The notes under the pieces: model-generated
Told to the model about the DNA's origin: nothing
Databases searched by the model: none
What the model saw: the letters and a program-made list of their open reading frames with translations, nothing else
Position numbers and translations under genes: made by a program
Assembly (NCBI RefSeq): GCF_022842045.1
Contig: NZ_JALHQI010000003.1
Coordinates: 20,141-84,140 of the forward strand
From: Arenimonas sp.
Lineage (GTDB): Bacteria; Pseudomonadota; Gammaproteobacteria; Xanthomonadales; Xanthomonadaceae
Length of the DNA: 64,000 nucleotides
Direction: 5' to 3'
Shown here: positions 48,891 through 59,192 of the stretch, piece by piece
How positions within the stretch are numbered: position 1 is the first letter of the stretch
Layout: each line of letters begins with the position of its first letter

Positions 48891-49667
48891 ATGCCGCACC
48901 CGAACGCCCTGATCCTCGCCGCCGCCCCGGTGACCGAGCTCCCGACCGAGGCGTTGCCCGCCGCGACGGACGCGGCCGCGGCCGCCGGCGGCGCCGGCAT
49001 CAACTACCTGCAGCTGATGCTGCACGCCAGCTGGCCGGTGCAGCTGATCGTGCTGATGCTGGTGCTGGGCTCGGTGCTGAGCTGGGTCATCATCTTCCGC
49101 AAGAACCGCGTCTTCGCCCGCGCCGCCGACGACGCCGACGAGTTCGAGACCCGGTTCTGGTCCGGCGTCGACCTGACCCAGCTCTACCGCTCGGCCACCG
49201 ACCGCAACCGCGTGGTCTCCGGCCTGGAGGCGATCTTCGAGGCCGGCTTCCGCGAATACGCGCGCCTGCGCCAGAAGAAGGGCCTGGATTCGCGCACCCA
49301 GCTCGAGGGTGCCCAGCGCGCGATGCGCGCCACCTATGCCCGCGAGGTCGACCGCCTCGAGCACAACCTCGAGCTGCTGGCCAACATCGGCTCCACCGCG
49401 CCCTACGTCGGCCTGGTCGGCACTGTGTTCGGCATCATGGTCACCATGCACGGCCTGTCCACGCAGCAGAGTGCGTCCATCGCCGCCGTGGCGCCGGGCA
49501 TCTCCGAGGCGCTGTTCGCCACCGCCATCGGCCTGTTCGTGGCGATCCCGGCGGTCTGGGCCTACAACCGCTTCGCCACCAAGGTCGAGCGCATCTCGGT
49601 GCGCTACGAAAGCTTCGCCGAGGAGTTTTCCTCGATCCTGCAGCGCCAGTCCCACGTCGAGGAATAA
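48891..49667 (+). CDS. tolQ: TolQ
   Basis: MotA/TolQ/ExbB family: GLVGTVFGIMVTMHGLS, AVAPGISEALFATAIGLFVAIPAVWAYN. Confidence 0.97.
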   Translation: MPHPNALILAAAPVTELPTEALPAATDAAAAAGGAGINYLQLMLHASWPVQLIVLMLVLGSVLSWVIIFRKNRVFARAADDADEFETRFWSGVDLTQLYRSATDRNRVVSGLEAIFEAGFREYARLRQKKGLDSRTQLEGAQRAMRATYAREVDRLEHNLELLANIGSTAPYVGLVGTVFGIMVTMHGLSTQQSASIAAVAPGISEALFATAIGLFVAIPAVWAYNRFATKVERISVRYESFAEEFSSILQRQSHVEE

Positions 49668-49712
49668 GCGGGCAACCCCGTTTCCCCCGACCACACGTTG
49701 AGAGCTGTCGCC

Positions 49713-50142
<430 letters not shown>

Positions 50143-50153
<11 letters not shown>

Positions 50154-51102
50154 CGTCCTCCGCCTCAACAAGGACTACGACGACACCCTGGTGTCCGTCG
50201 GCATGGCCATTGCCATGCACGTCGGCCTGGTGGTGCTGCTGCTCGTGGCCGGCTGGTGGCAGCCCGCGCCGCAGGTGATCTCGGTGGCCGGGCCGGTGGT
50301 CGAGGCCTCGCTGGTCGTCTCACCGTCCGACGTGGTGGCCGCCCGGCAGAGCGCCGCCGAGGCGCCCAAGCCCGAACCCACCCCGCCGCCCCCGGTGGAA
50401 GCCGCGCCGCCGCCGCAGCCGCTGCCCGCGCCGCAGCCCCAGGACGCGCCCGACGAGCTCCAGCCGACGCCGCAGGAGCGCATTCCCGAGCCCTCGCCGG
50501 TCGAGCAGGACGCGGTGGCCCGCCTCGCGCTCGAGCGCGAGCAGGCCAAGGAGCGCGAGGAGCAGGAGGCCAAGCGCCGGCAGGAACAGATCGACCTCAC
50601 CGAGCGCGAGCGCAAGCAGGAAGAGGCCGAGCGCCGCCAGCGCCTGCGCGAGCAGCAGCTGGCCCAGCTGGCCGAGATCCGCAAGCAGCGCGAGGAAGCG
50701 GAGCGCCGCACCAAGATGGAAGAGCAGCGCCTGCGCCAGCTCGCCGACCGGGAGGCCGCGCCCGCGCCCGCCCCGGCGCCGGCCCAGCCCGCCGGCGGCA
50801 ACAACGGCGTCGACACCGACCTGGCCGCGCGCTACGCGCTGGCGATGCTGCAGACCGCCGAGATGAACTGGAACCGCTCGCTGGCGCCGGAAAGCACGGC
50901 CTGCAAGGTGCGCTTCACCCAGATCCCGGGCGGCGAAGTGATCGACATCAGCTTCCTGTCCTGCCCCTTCGACGCCCAGGCGCGGGAGTCGGTGGAACGC
51001 GCCCTGCGCCGCTCGCCGATGCCCTACGCCGGCTTCGAACCCGTGTTCCGACGCCAGATCGACCTGACTTTCTGCTACCCCCAAGAGGCCTGCCCACGAT
51101 GA
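50143..51102 (+). CDS. tolA: TolA
   Basis: Single N-terminal TM, Pro-rich then charged [19 protein letters not shown] coiled coil, C-terminal TonB/TolA-like domain; between tolR and tolB. Confidence 0.93.
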
Positions 51103-52409
51103 GACGCTTACTGACTTTCCTGGCGTTCGCGCTGCTGCTGCCCTTCGGCTCGGCCCAGGCCCAGGGCCTGGACATCGGCATGGTGCAGGGCCGCGACGGC
51201 GCCCTGCCCATCACGATCGTGCCCATGCCGTACCTCGGCACCAGCGTGGCGCCCGATACCGACATCGCCGCGGTCATCCGCGCCGACCTCAACCGCTCCG
51301 GCCAGTTCAACGCGCTGTCCGAGCAGGACGTGATCGAGAAGCCGATCCGCGGCAGCGAGATCAAGTTCCCGACCTGGCGCGTGCTCAAGCAGGACTTCAT
51401 CGTGGTTGGCCGCGTGCTGGACAACGCCGACGGCGGCTACCGGGTCGAGTACGAGCTGTACGACGTGGCCAAGCAGGAGCGCATGCTCGGCCTGGCCGTC
51501 GGCGGCCGCGCCCGCGGCATGCGCGACGTGGCGCACCAGATCGCCGACCAGGTGTACGAGAAGATCCTCGGCGTCCGCGGCGCCTTCTGGACCCGCATCG
51601 CCTACGTCACCGCCAACGGCCTGGGCGGCAACACCCAGTACGCCCTGATGATCGCCGATTCCGACGGCTTCAACCCGCAGACGGTGGTGAAGTCGCGCGA
51701 GCCGCTGCTGTCCCCGGCCTGGAGCCCGGACGGCCGCAAGCTGGCCTATGTCAGCTTCGAGCGCGGCAATTCGACCATCTACGTGCAGGAAATCACCACC
51801 GGCGCCCGCGAGGTGCTGGCCAGCTTCAAGGGCATCAACGGCGCCCCGTCCTTCTCCCCGGACGGCCGCCGCCTGGCCCTGACCCTGTCCCGGACCGGCA
51901 ACCCCGAGATCTACGTGATGGACCTGGCCACCAAGCAGCTGACCCAGGTCACCCGCCACTACGGCATCGATACCGAGGCGGTCTGGTCGGCCGACGGCCA
52001 GTCCCTGGTCTTCACCTCGGACCGGGCCGGCAAGCCCCAGCTCTACCAGGTGCCCGCCTCGGGCGGTGACGCGACCCGCCTCAGCTTCCAGGGCGATTCC
52101 AACGCAAAGGCGAGTATTTCCTTTGACGGCAAGAAGATAGCTATGGCGCAGGGCACCGGAAACGTTTATCGTATTGCCGTTCTTGACCGCAGTTTTGGCG
52201 GGGCAGGGCGTTGGCAGACGCTGTCGCCGGGCAACCTGGACGAGTCGCCCAGCTTCGCCCCGAATGCCAGCATGCTGCTTTATGCAACCAAGGAAGGTAG
52301 GCGCGGAGTGCTGTTCGCAGTGTCTGCGGATGGCAGTGTGCGACAGCGTTTGGTGTTGGCCGATGGTGACGTCCGGGAGCCCGCCTGGTCACCGTTCAGG
52401 CAGAGATAA
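51099..52409 (+). CDS. tolB: TolB
   Basis: Signal peptide; beta-propeller repeats [45 protein letters not shown]. Confidence 0.97.
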   Translation: MRRLLTFLAFALLLPFGSAQAQGLDIGMVQGRDGALPITIVPMPYLGTSVAPDTDIAAVIRADLNRSGQFNALSEQDVIEKPIRGSEIKFPTWRVLKQDFIVVGRVLDNADGGYRVEYELYDVAKQERMLGLAVGGRARGMRDVAHQIADQVYEKILGVRGAFWTRIAYVTANGLGGNTQYALMIADSDGFNPQTVVKSREPLLSPAWSPDGRKLAYVSFERGNSTIYVQEITTGAREVLASFKGINGAPSFSPDGRRLALTLSRTGNPEIYVMDLATKQLTQVTRHYGIDTEAVWSADGQSLVFTSDRAGKPQLYQVPASGGDATRLSFQGDSNAKASISFDGKKIAMAQGTGNVYRIAVLDRSFGGAGRWQTLSPGNLDESPSFAPNASMLLYATKEGRRGVLFAVSADGSVRQRLVLADGDVREPAWSPFRQR

Positions 52410-52474
52410 GCAAGGACGGGCCGAAAATATATCCAGCTACAACCCCTGCATCCGAATAATAAGAGGCTTCCCCA

Positions 52475-52978
52475 ATGAACATGACCACCCGCGTGCTGCT
52501 CGCCGCTTCCATCACCCTGGCTCTGGCTGCCTGCACCAAGAAGACCAAGCCGGTCGAAGAAACCGTCGACACGACCCCGACCGTGACCCAGCCGGTTTCC
52601 GACGGCCGCTACACCCCGGCCGACCTGGACACCGATTCCTGCCTGCGCCAGCGCACCGTGTACTTCGACTTCGACCAGGACACCCTGCGTCCGGAGTTCC
52701 AGGCCATCATGGCCTGCCACGCCAAGTACCTGAACGACCGTCCGGAGTCGCGCATCACCCTCGAGGGCAATGCCGACGAGCGCGGTACCCGCGAGTACAA
52801 CCTGGGCCTCGGCGAGCGCCGCGGCAACGCCGTCTCCGGCGCCCTGCAGGGTGCGGGTGGTTCGGCCGGCCAGCTCACCGTCGTGTCCTACGGCGAAGAG
52901 CGTCCGACCTGCGGCGAGTCCAACGAGTCCTGCTGGCAGCAGAACCGTCGCGTCGAAATCGTCTACACCGCCAAGTAA
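52475..52978 (+). CDS. pal: Peptidoglycan-associated lipoprotein Pal
   Basis: Lipobox LALAACTKK; OmpA-like YFDFDQDTLRPEF..., LEGNADERGTREYNLGLGERR. Confidence 0.98.
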   Translation: MNMTTRVLLAASITLALAACTKKTKPVEETVDTTPTVTQPVSDGRYTPADLDTDSCLRQRTVYFDFDQDTLRPEFQAIMACHAKYLNDRPESRITLEGNADERGTREYNLGLGERRGNAVSGALQGAGGSAGQLTVVSYGEERPTCGESNESCWQQNRRVEIVYTAK

Positions 52979-52981
52979 GCG

Positions 52982-53809
52982 ATGGGACGCCAGCGCATCC
53001 TTTGCGTTGTGACCGTGGTGGCGGCCCTCGTGGCCGCCACCCCGGCCGCTGCCCAGCGACTGAGCCTCGGCGAGCGCGTCACGCTGCTCGAGAACAAGGC
53101 CAACGTCGAGAACCAGGCGGCAGTGCAGGGCAACATCGAAGCGCAGAACCGGATCGTGCAGCTGCAGTCCGAAGTGCAGTCGCTGCGCAACCAGCTCGAG
53201 ACACTGCAGAACGAAATCGCGCAGCTGAAGCAGACCAACCGCCAGCAGTACCTCGACCTCGACGGCCGCCTCGCGCGCCTGGAAGGCGGTGCCGCCCCGG
53301 CCACCCCCGCGTCACCCCAGAATCCCGCCGCCGCGCCCGCCGCGCCGGCTGCCACCCCCGCGAATGCGCCGGCCGCTGCCGCGCAGGCTCCTTCCACTGC
53401 CCCGGCTGCCGCCGACCCTGCCGCCGAGGAAGCCGCCTACCAGGCCGCGCTCGATGCCCTGGTCGAGCGCTTCGAGGCCGATGAATCCGCCCGCCTCTTC
53501 CAGCGCTTCCTGCGCGACTACCCCGCCAGCGCGCTGGTGCCCAACGCCTACTACTGGCTGGGCGAAAGCTACTACGTCACCCAGAACTACGAACTCGCGC
53601 TGGAAGCCTTCCAGACCCTGCTGTCGCAGCACGCGGGTTCGCGCAAGGAAGCCGACGCCCTGCTGAAGCTGGGCTACTGCCAGATCGCCCTGGGCCAGCG
53701 CGCCGCGGGCGAGGAGTCGCTGCGCCAGGTGTCCGTGCGCTTCGCCGGTACCGACGCCGCGGGCAAGGCCGAAAGCCGCCTGCGCACGCTCGCCCTCGAA
53801 AACCGCTGA
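52982..53809 (+). CDS. cpoB: Tol-Pal system protein CpoB/YbgF
   Basis: Signal peptide, coiled coil, C-terminal TPR YQAALDALVERFEADESARLFQRFLRDYPASALVPNAYYWLGESYYV. Confidence 0.95.
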   Translation: MGRQRILCVVTVVAALVAATPAAAQRLSLGERVTLLENKANVENQAAVQGNIEAQNRIVQLQSEVQSLRNQLETLQNEIAQLKQTNRQQYLDLDGRLARLEGGAAPATPASPQNPAAAPAAPAATPANAPAAAAQAPSTAPAAADPAAEEAAYQAALDALVERFEADESARLFQRFLRDYPASALVPNAYYWLGESYYVTQNYELALEAFQTLLSQHAGSRKEADALLKLGYCQIALGQRAAGEESLRQVSVRFAGTDAAGKAESRLRTLALENR

Positions 53810-53834
53810 TCCCGGCCCCGCGCCGGCCCCCGCC

Positions 53835-54491
53835 ATGGAAACCCCGGCCGCCGAGCGCCTGCGCCTGACCGAAATCTTCCTGTCCGTGCAGGGCGAGGCC
53901 CGCGCCGTGGGCTGGCCCACGGTGTTCGTGCGCCTCACCGGCTGCCCGCTGCGCTGCCAGTACTGCGATACCGCCTACGCCTTCCACGGCGGCGAGTGGT
54001 GGGAAATCGACACCATCCTGGCCGAGGTTGCCCGCCATGGCGTCCGCCACGTCTGCGTCACCGGCGGCGAGCCGCTGGCGCAGAAGCGCTGCCTGAAACT
54101 GCTCGAGGCGCTGTGCGACGCCGGTTACGAGGTGTCGCTGGAAACGTCCGGTGCCATCGACATCGCGCCGGTCGACCCGCGCGTAAGCCGGGTGGTCGAC
54201 CTCAAGACGCCGGGCTCGAAGGAGATGCACCGCAACCTGCTGTCGAACCTGCCGCTGCTGACGGCGCACGACCAGGTCAAGTTCGTGATCTGCGACCGTG
54301 CCGACTACGAGTGGGCGCGCGCGATGGTCGCCGAGCACGCCATCGCCGAACGCTGCGACGTGCTGTTCTCGCCGAGCCAGGCCGAACTCGCCCCGCGCGA
54401 CCTCGCCGACTGGATCATCGCCGACCGCCTTCCCGTCCGCTTCCAACTCCAGCTCCACAAAGTACTCTGGGGCGATACGCCGGGTAGGTAG
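53835..54491 (+). CDS. queE: 7-carboxy-7-deazaguanine synthase
   Basis: LTEIFLSVQGEARAVGWPTVFVRLTGCPLRCQYCDTAYAF radical SAM CxxxCxxC-like motif. Confidence 0.97.
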   Translation: METPAAERLRLTEIFLSVQGEARAVGWPTVFVRLTGCPLRCQYCDTAYAFHGGEWWEIDTILAEVARHGVRHVCVTGGEPLAQKRCLKLLEALCDAGYEVSLETSGAIDIAPVDPRVSRVVDLKTPGSKEMHRNLLSNLPLLTAHDQVKFVICDRADYEWARAMVAEHAIAERCDVLFSPSQAELAPRDLADWIIADRLPVRFQLQLHKVLWGDTPGR

Positions 54492-54501
54492 GCTCCACTG
54501 T

Positions 54502-54632
54502 TTGAACGCGGATCAAGGCGGATGGACGCGGATCAAAGCGGATAGAGCAAGAACGTTTTGAGTGGATCTTGCTTTTCCGTTCAATCGCTTCATCCGCTCT
54601 TATCTGCGTCCATCCGCCTTGATCCGCGTTCG
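54502..54632. repeat. Long nested inverted repeat between queE and queC
   Basis: ttgaacgcggatcaaggcggatggacgc... versus ...gcgtccatccgccttgatccgcgttcgaa; internal gcaaga/tcttgc stem. Confidence 0.9.
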
Positions 54633-54655
54633 AATTCTGATAATTGGTCCATGCA

Positions 54656-55339
54656 ATGACGACGAAGCAGCGCAAGGCAGTGGTACTGGTTTCCGGCGGG
54701 ATGGACTCGGCGGTCGTGTTGGCGATGGCGCGGGAGCAGGGGTTCCTGTGCCATGCGCTCAGCGTGTCGTACGGGCAGCGGCATACGTCCGAGCTGGCCG
54801 CCGCGGCCGCGCTCGCCGCGCTGCACGGCGCCGAGCACAAGGTGGTGACCGTGGACCTGCGCAGCATCGGCGGCTCGGCGCTGACGGCCGACATTGCCGT
54901 GCCCGAAGCCGCGGCCGCCGGCATCCCCGTCACCTACGTGCCGGCGCGCAACACCATCATGCTGTCGATCGCGCTGGGCTGGGCCGAGGTGCTGGGTGCC
55001 GACGACCTGTTCTGCGGCGTGAACGCGGTCGATTACTCCGGCTACCCGGACTGCCGCCCCGAGTTCATCGCCGCCTTCGAGCGCCTGGCCAACCTGGCCA
55101 CCAAGGCCGGCGTCGAGGGCCATGCGCTGCGCCTGCACGCGCCGCTGATGCGGATGTCGAAGGCCGACATCGCGCGCGAGGGCGCGCGCCTCGGCGTCGA
55201 TTTCGCGGCGACGGTGTCGTGCTACCAGGCCGACGCCGACGGCCGCGCCTGCGGCCGCTGCGATGCCTGCCGCCTGCGCGCCGAAGGCTTCGCTGCCGCC
55301 GGCCTGCCCGACCCCACGCGCTACGCCTCGCGCGAATGA
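54656..55339 (+). CDS. queC: 7-cyano-7-deazaguanine synthase
   Basis: [21 protein letters not shown]-loop; C-terminal [14 protein letters not shown] zinc motif. Confidence 0.97.
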   Translation: MTTKQRKAVVLVSGGMDSAVVLAMAREQGFLCHALSVSYGQRHTSELAAAAALAALHGAEHKVVTVDLRSIGGSALTADIAVPEAAAAGIPVTYVPARNTIMLSIALGWAEVLGADDLFCGVNAVDYSGYPDCRPEFIAAFERLANLATKAGVEGHALRLHAPLMRMSKADIAREGARLGVDFAATVSCYQADADGRACGRCDACRLRAEGFAAAGLPDPTRYASRE

Positions 55340-55344
55340 TGGGT

Positions 55345-55350
55345 TAGAAT
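55345..55350 (+). promoter_or_regulatory. Putative -10 (TAGAAT) upstream of tRNA-Lys with GC-rich discriminator
   Basis: gggttagaatcaccgccccg. Confidence 0.35.
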
Positions 55351-55390
55351 CACCGCCCCGAGCGCCGGCAAGCCGCGCCCGGGCCTCGAT

Positions 55391-55463
55391 GGGCCGTTAG
55401 CTCAGTTGGTAGAGCAGAAGACTTTTAATCTTTTGGTCGATGGTTCGAATCCATCACGGCCCA
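55391..55463 (+). tRNA. tRNA-Lys (anticodon TTT), 3' CCA not encoded
   Basis: Cloverleaf: GGGCCGT/ACGGCCC acceptor, GCTCAGTTGGTAGAGC D-arm, CTTTTAA anticodon loop, GATGGTTCGAATCCATC T-arm. Confidence 0.97.
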
Positions 55464-55464
55464 T

Positions 55465-55494
55465 GTTCCTCAAATGCACTCGCATTTGAGGAAC
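55465..55494 (+). terminator. Perfect 13-bp stem/4-nt loop hairpin 1 nt after tRNA-Lys; no U-tract
   Basis: gttcctcaaatgc-actc-gcatttgaggaac. Confidence 0.55.
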
Positions 55495-55596
55495 CCCACG
55501 ATCCTCGCTCCCAATCCCCGCGCCTGTCGGCGCGCCCCCTTACCAAGGGGGCTTTCCTCCATGCGGTATGCGGTGGGGGTGGTGCTGCGCTCTTGA

Positions 55597-56640
55597 TCAG
55601 AAGGCGCGGGAGAAGGTGAGGGTGCCGAAGGCGGGGAGTTCGGCCTGGCCTTCGAATTCGCGGGTGCGGCGGACGTGGGTGGCGGTGAACTTCCAGGGGC
55701 CGCGGGTGATGGCGACGCCGAGGACGAGGTCGGCGAGGGCGTCCTTCGGGTCGACCGAGTGACTGTCCTTCGAGGTGTTGCCGTCGAAGACGATGTCGTT
55801 GCCGACCCAGCGGCCGTCGAGGGCGATGAAGCCGTGCCAGCGGATGGCTTCGACGTTCTCGTCGCGGGTGCCGGGGGCGCTGTTGTCGCCGCCGATGCGC
55901 AGCGGGTTCGAGCCGAAGTCGTCGGGCAGGTGCTTGCCGAAGCGCAGTTCGGCGCCGGCGTTGGCGTAGGACGACAGGTTGCCGACCGCGCCGCCGACGT
56001 GGCCGATCGCGTCCCAGCGCCAGCCGCCGTCGGTGGTGGCGAAGTCGCGGCGCCAGGCGCGCTCGTGCGCCACCTGCACCACCACTTCGTCGCGCACCTG
56101 GTTGTCCCAGCCCTGGAAACGCGGGCGGCCGAACCAGCGGTGCAGCGTGTCCTGGCCGAATTTGGCCTGCGCGGACGGGCCCACCATGCCCAGGCGCAGC
56201 TGGGTGGTGCCGAGGCGGTTGCCGTTGCGCGCATTGAGCGCCACGCCCAGCGTCGCCACGCCGGCGTAGGGCCGGTCGTCGAGGATCACGTCGCTGCGGG
56301 TGCCGTCGGTGGGCGTGTAGGTGCCGTGCTGGAAGCTGAGCACGATGTTGTTCTGTTCGCCCTCGGGCACCAGCCAGCCCAGCGTGCCGGCGGCCAGGCG
56401 CACCGGCGCGGCCAAGCACCCGGCATCGAAGCGCTCGATGTTGGGCGAGACGTAGGTGACTACGAAACCGTTGGTGTAGCCCTGGTCCTGGCCCTCGCGG
56501 CCGTAGAGGTCGTTGTCCGAGCGCAGCAGCCAGGTGGCGCGGTCCTCGCCGTTGTCGGCGGGGGGCGGGCAGGCGGCCTGGGCCAAGGCCGGGGCGAGCA
56601 GGAGGGCGGTGGCGGCCAGCGCCGGGATGCGGAGGGTCAT
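55597..56640 (-). CDS. LpxR-like lipid A deacylase family outer membrane protein (DUF2219)
   Basis: Signal peptide MTLRIPALAATALLLAPALAQA; SDNDLYGREGQDQGYTNGFVVTY, DRPYAG, terminal FSRAF. Confidence 0.88.
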   Translation of the reverse strand: MTLRIPALAATALLLAPALAQAACPPPADNGEDRATWLLRSDNDLYGREGQDQGYTNGFVVTYVSPNIERFDAGCLAAPVRLAAGTLGWLVPEGEQNNIVLSFQHGTYTPTDGTRSDVILDDRPYAGVATLGVALNARNGNRLGTTQLRLGMVGPSAQAKFGQDTLHRWFGRPRFQGWDNQVRDEVVVQVAHERAWRRDFATTDGGWRWDAIGHVGGAVGNLSSYANAGAELRFGKHLPDDFGSNPLRIGGDNSAPGTRDENVEAIRWHGFIALDGRWVGNDIVFDGNTSKDSHSVDPKDALADLVLGVAITRGPWKFTATHVRRTREFEGQAELPAFGTLTFSRAF

Positions 56641-56680
56641 GGAGCTCGGGCTTCTTGGGGGACGGCACATGGTACCGGCC

Positions 56681-58501
<1,821 letters not shown>

Positions 58502-58586
58502 GGCGACAGTTTACCGGCCCCGGACGTGGAAGCGGCGGCAGGTTGCCCCACCGCCGCTTCGGAAAACCGCCCGTCGGGGCCTGCGA

Positions 58587-59099
58587 TCACTCCAGCAGCG
58601 AACGCAGCATCCAGGCGTTCTTCTCGTGCACCTGCAGGCGCTGGGTGGCGAGGTCGACCGAGGGGTCGTCGCCGGCACCGTCTGCGGTCTTGATCACCTT
58701 GCGCGCGGTGCGGCAGACGGCCTCGTTGCCGACCACCAGCTGGCGGACCATTTCACGCCAGTCCAGGGCGCCGGGGGCCTGCTCTTCCTTGATGCTGGAG
58801 AGCTGCACGAACTCGGCGTACGAGCCGGGCGCCATGTAGCCCAGGGCGCGGATGCGCTCGGCGATCTCGTCCAGTGCGGTCCATTCCTCGGTGTACTGGG
58901 TCATGAACATGGTGTGCAGGGTGTTGAACATCGGCCCCGTCACGTTCCAGTGGAAATTGTGTGTCTTGAGGTAGAGCGTGTAGCTGTCGGCCAGGAAGTG
59001 CGAGAGGTCACCGGCGATCTTCTTGCGGTCCTTCTCGCCGATGCCGATGTCGATCTTCGGCGCGCCCGACGCGGTCTCGGCGGGTTTCTTGGAAGCCAT
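58587..59099 (-). CDS. Dps-family ferritin-like protein
   Basis: LFLAD-like SHFLADSYTLYLKTHNFHWNVTGPMFNTLHTMFMTQYTEEWTALDEIAERI. Confidence 0.93.
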   Translation of the reverse strand: MASKKPAETASGAPKIDIGIGEKDRKKIAGDLSHFLADSYTLYLKTHNFHWNVTGPMFNTLHTMFMTQYTEEWTALDEIAERIRALGYMAPGSYAEFVQLSSIKEEQAPGALDWREMVRQLVVGNEAVCRTARKVIKTADGAGDDPSVDLATQRLQVHEKNAWMLRSLLE

Positions 59100-59192
59100 G
59101 GCATTCCTCCTTCGCATTAGGACCCGACCATACTACGCCGGCGCGGGTTTAGCGCGGATGAACCGGGGCCGTGGCCGCTACAATACGCGGCC

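Noticed and set aside
55391-55463. tRNA-Lys as an integration site of a genomic island
   Set aside because: No integrase, no repeated 3' tRNA fragment and ordinary housekeeping genes on both sides within the window.
55535-55560. cgcgcctgtcggcgcg and ccccttaccaagggg small palindromes 3' of lpxR-like gene
   Set aside because: Short GC palindromes are frequent by chance; too little support for a specific element without a genome-wide count.
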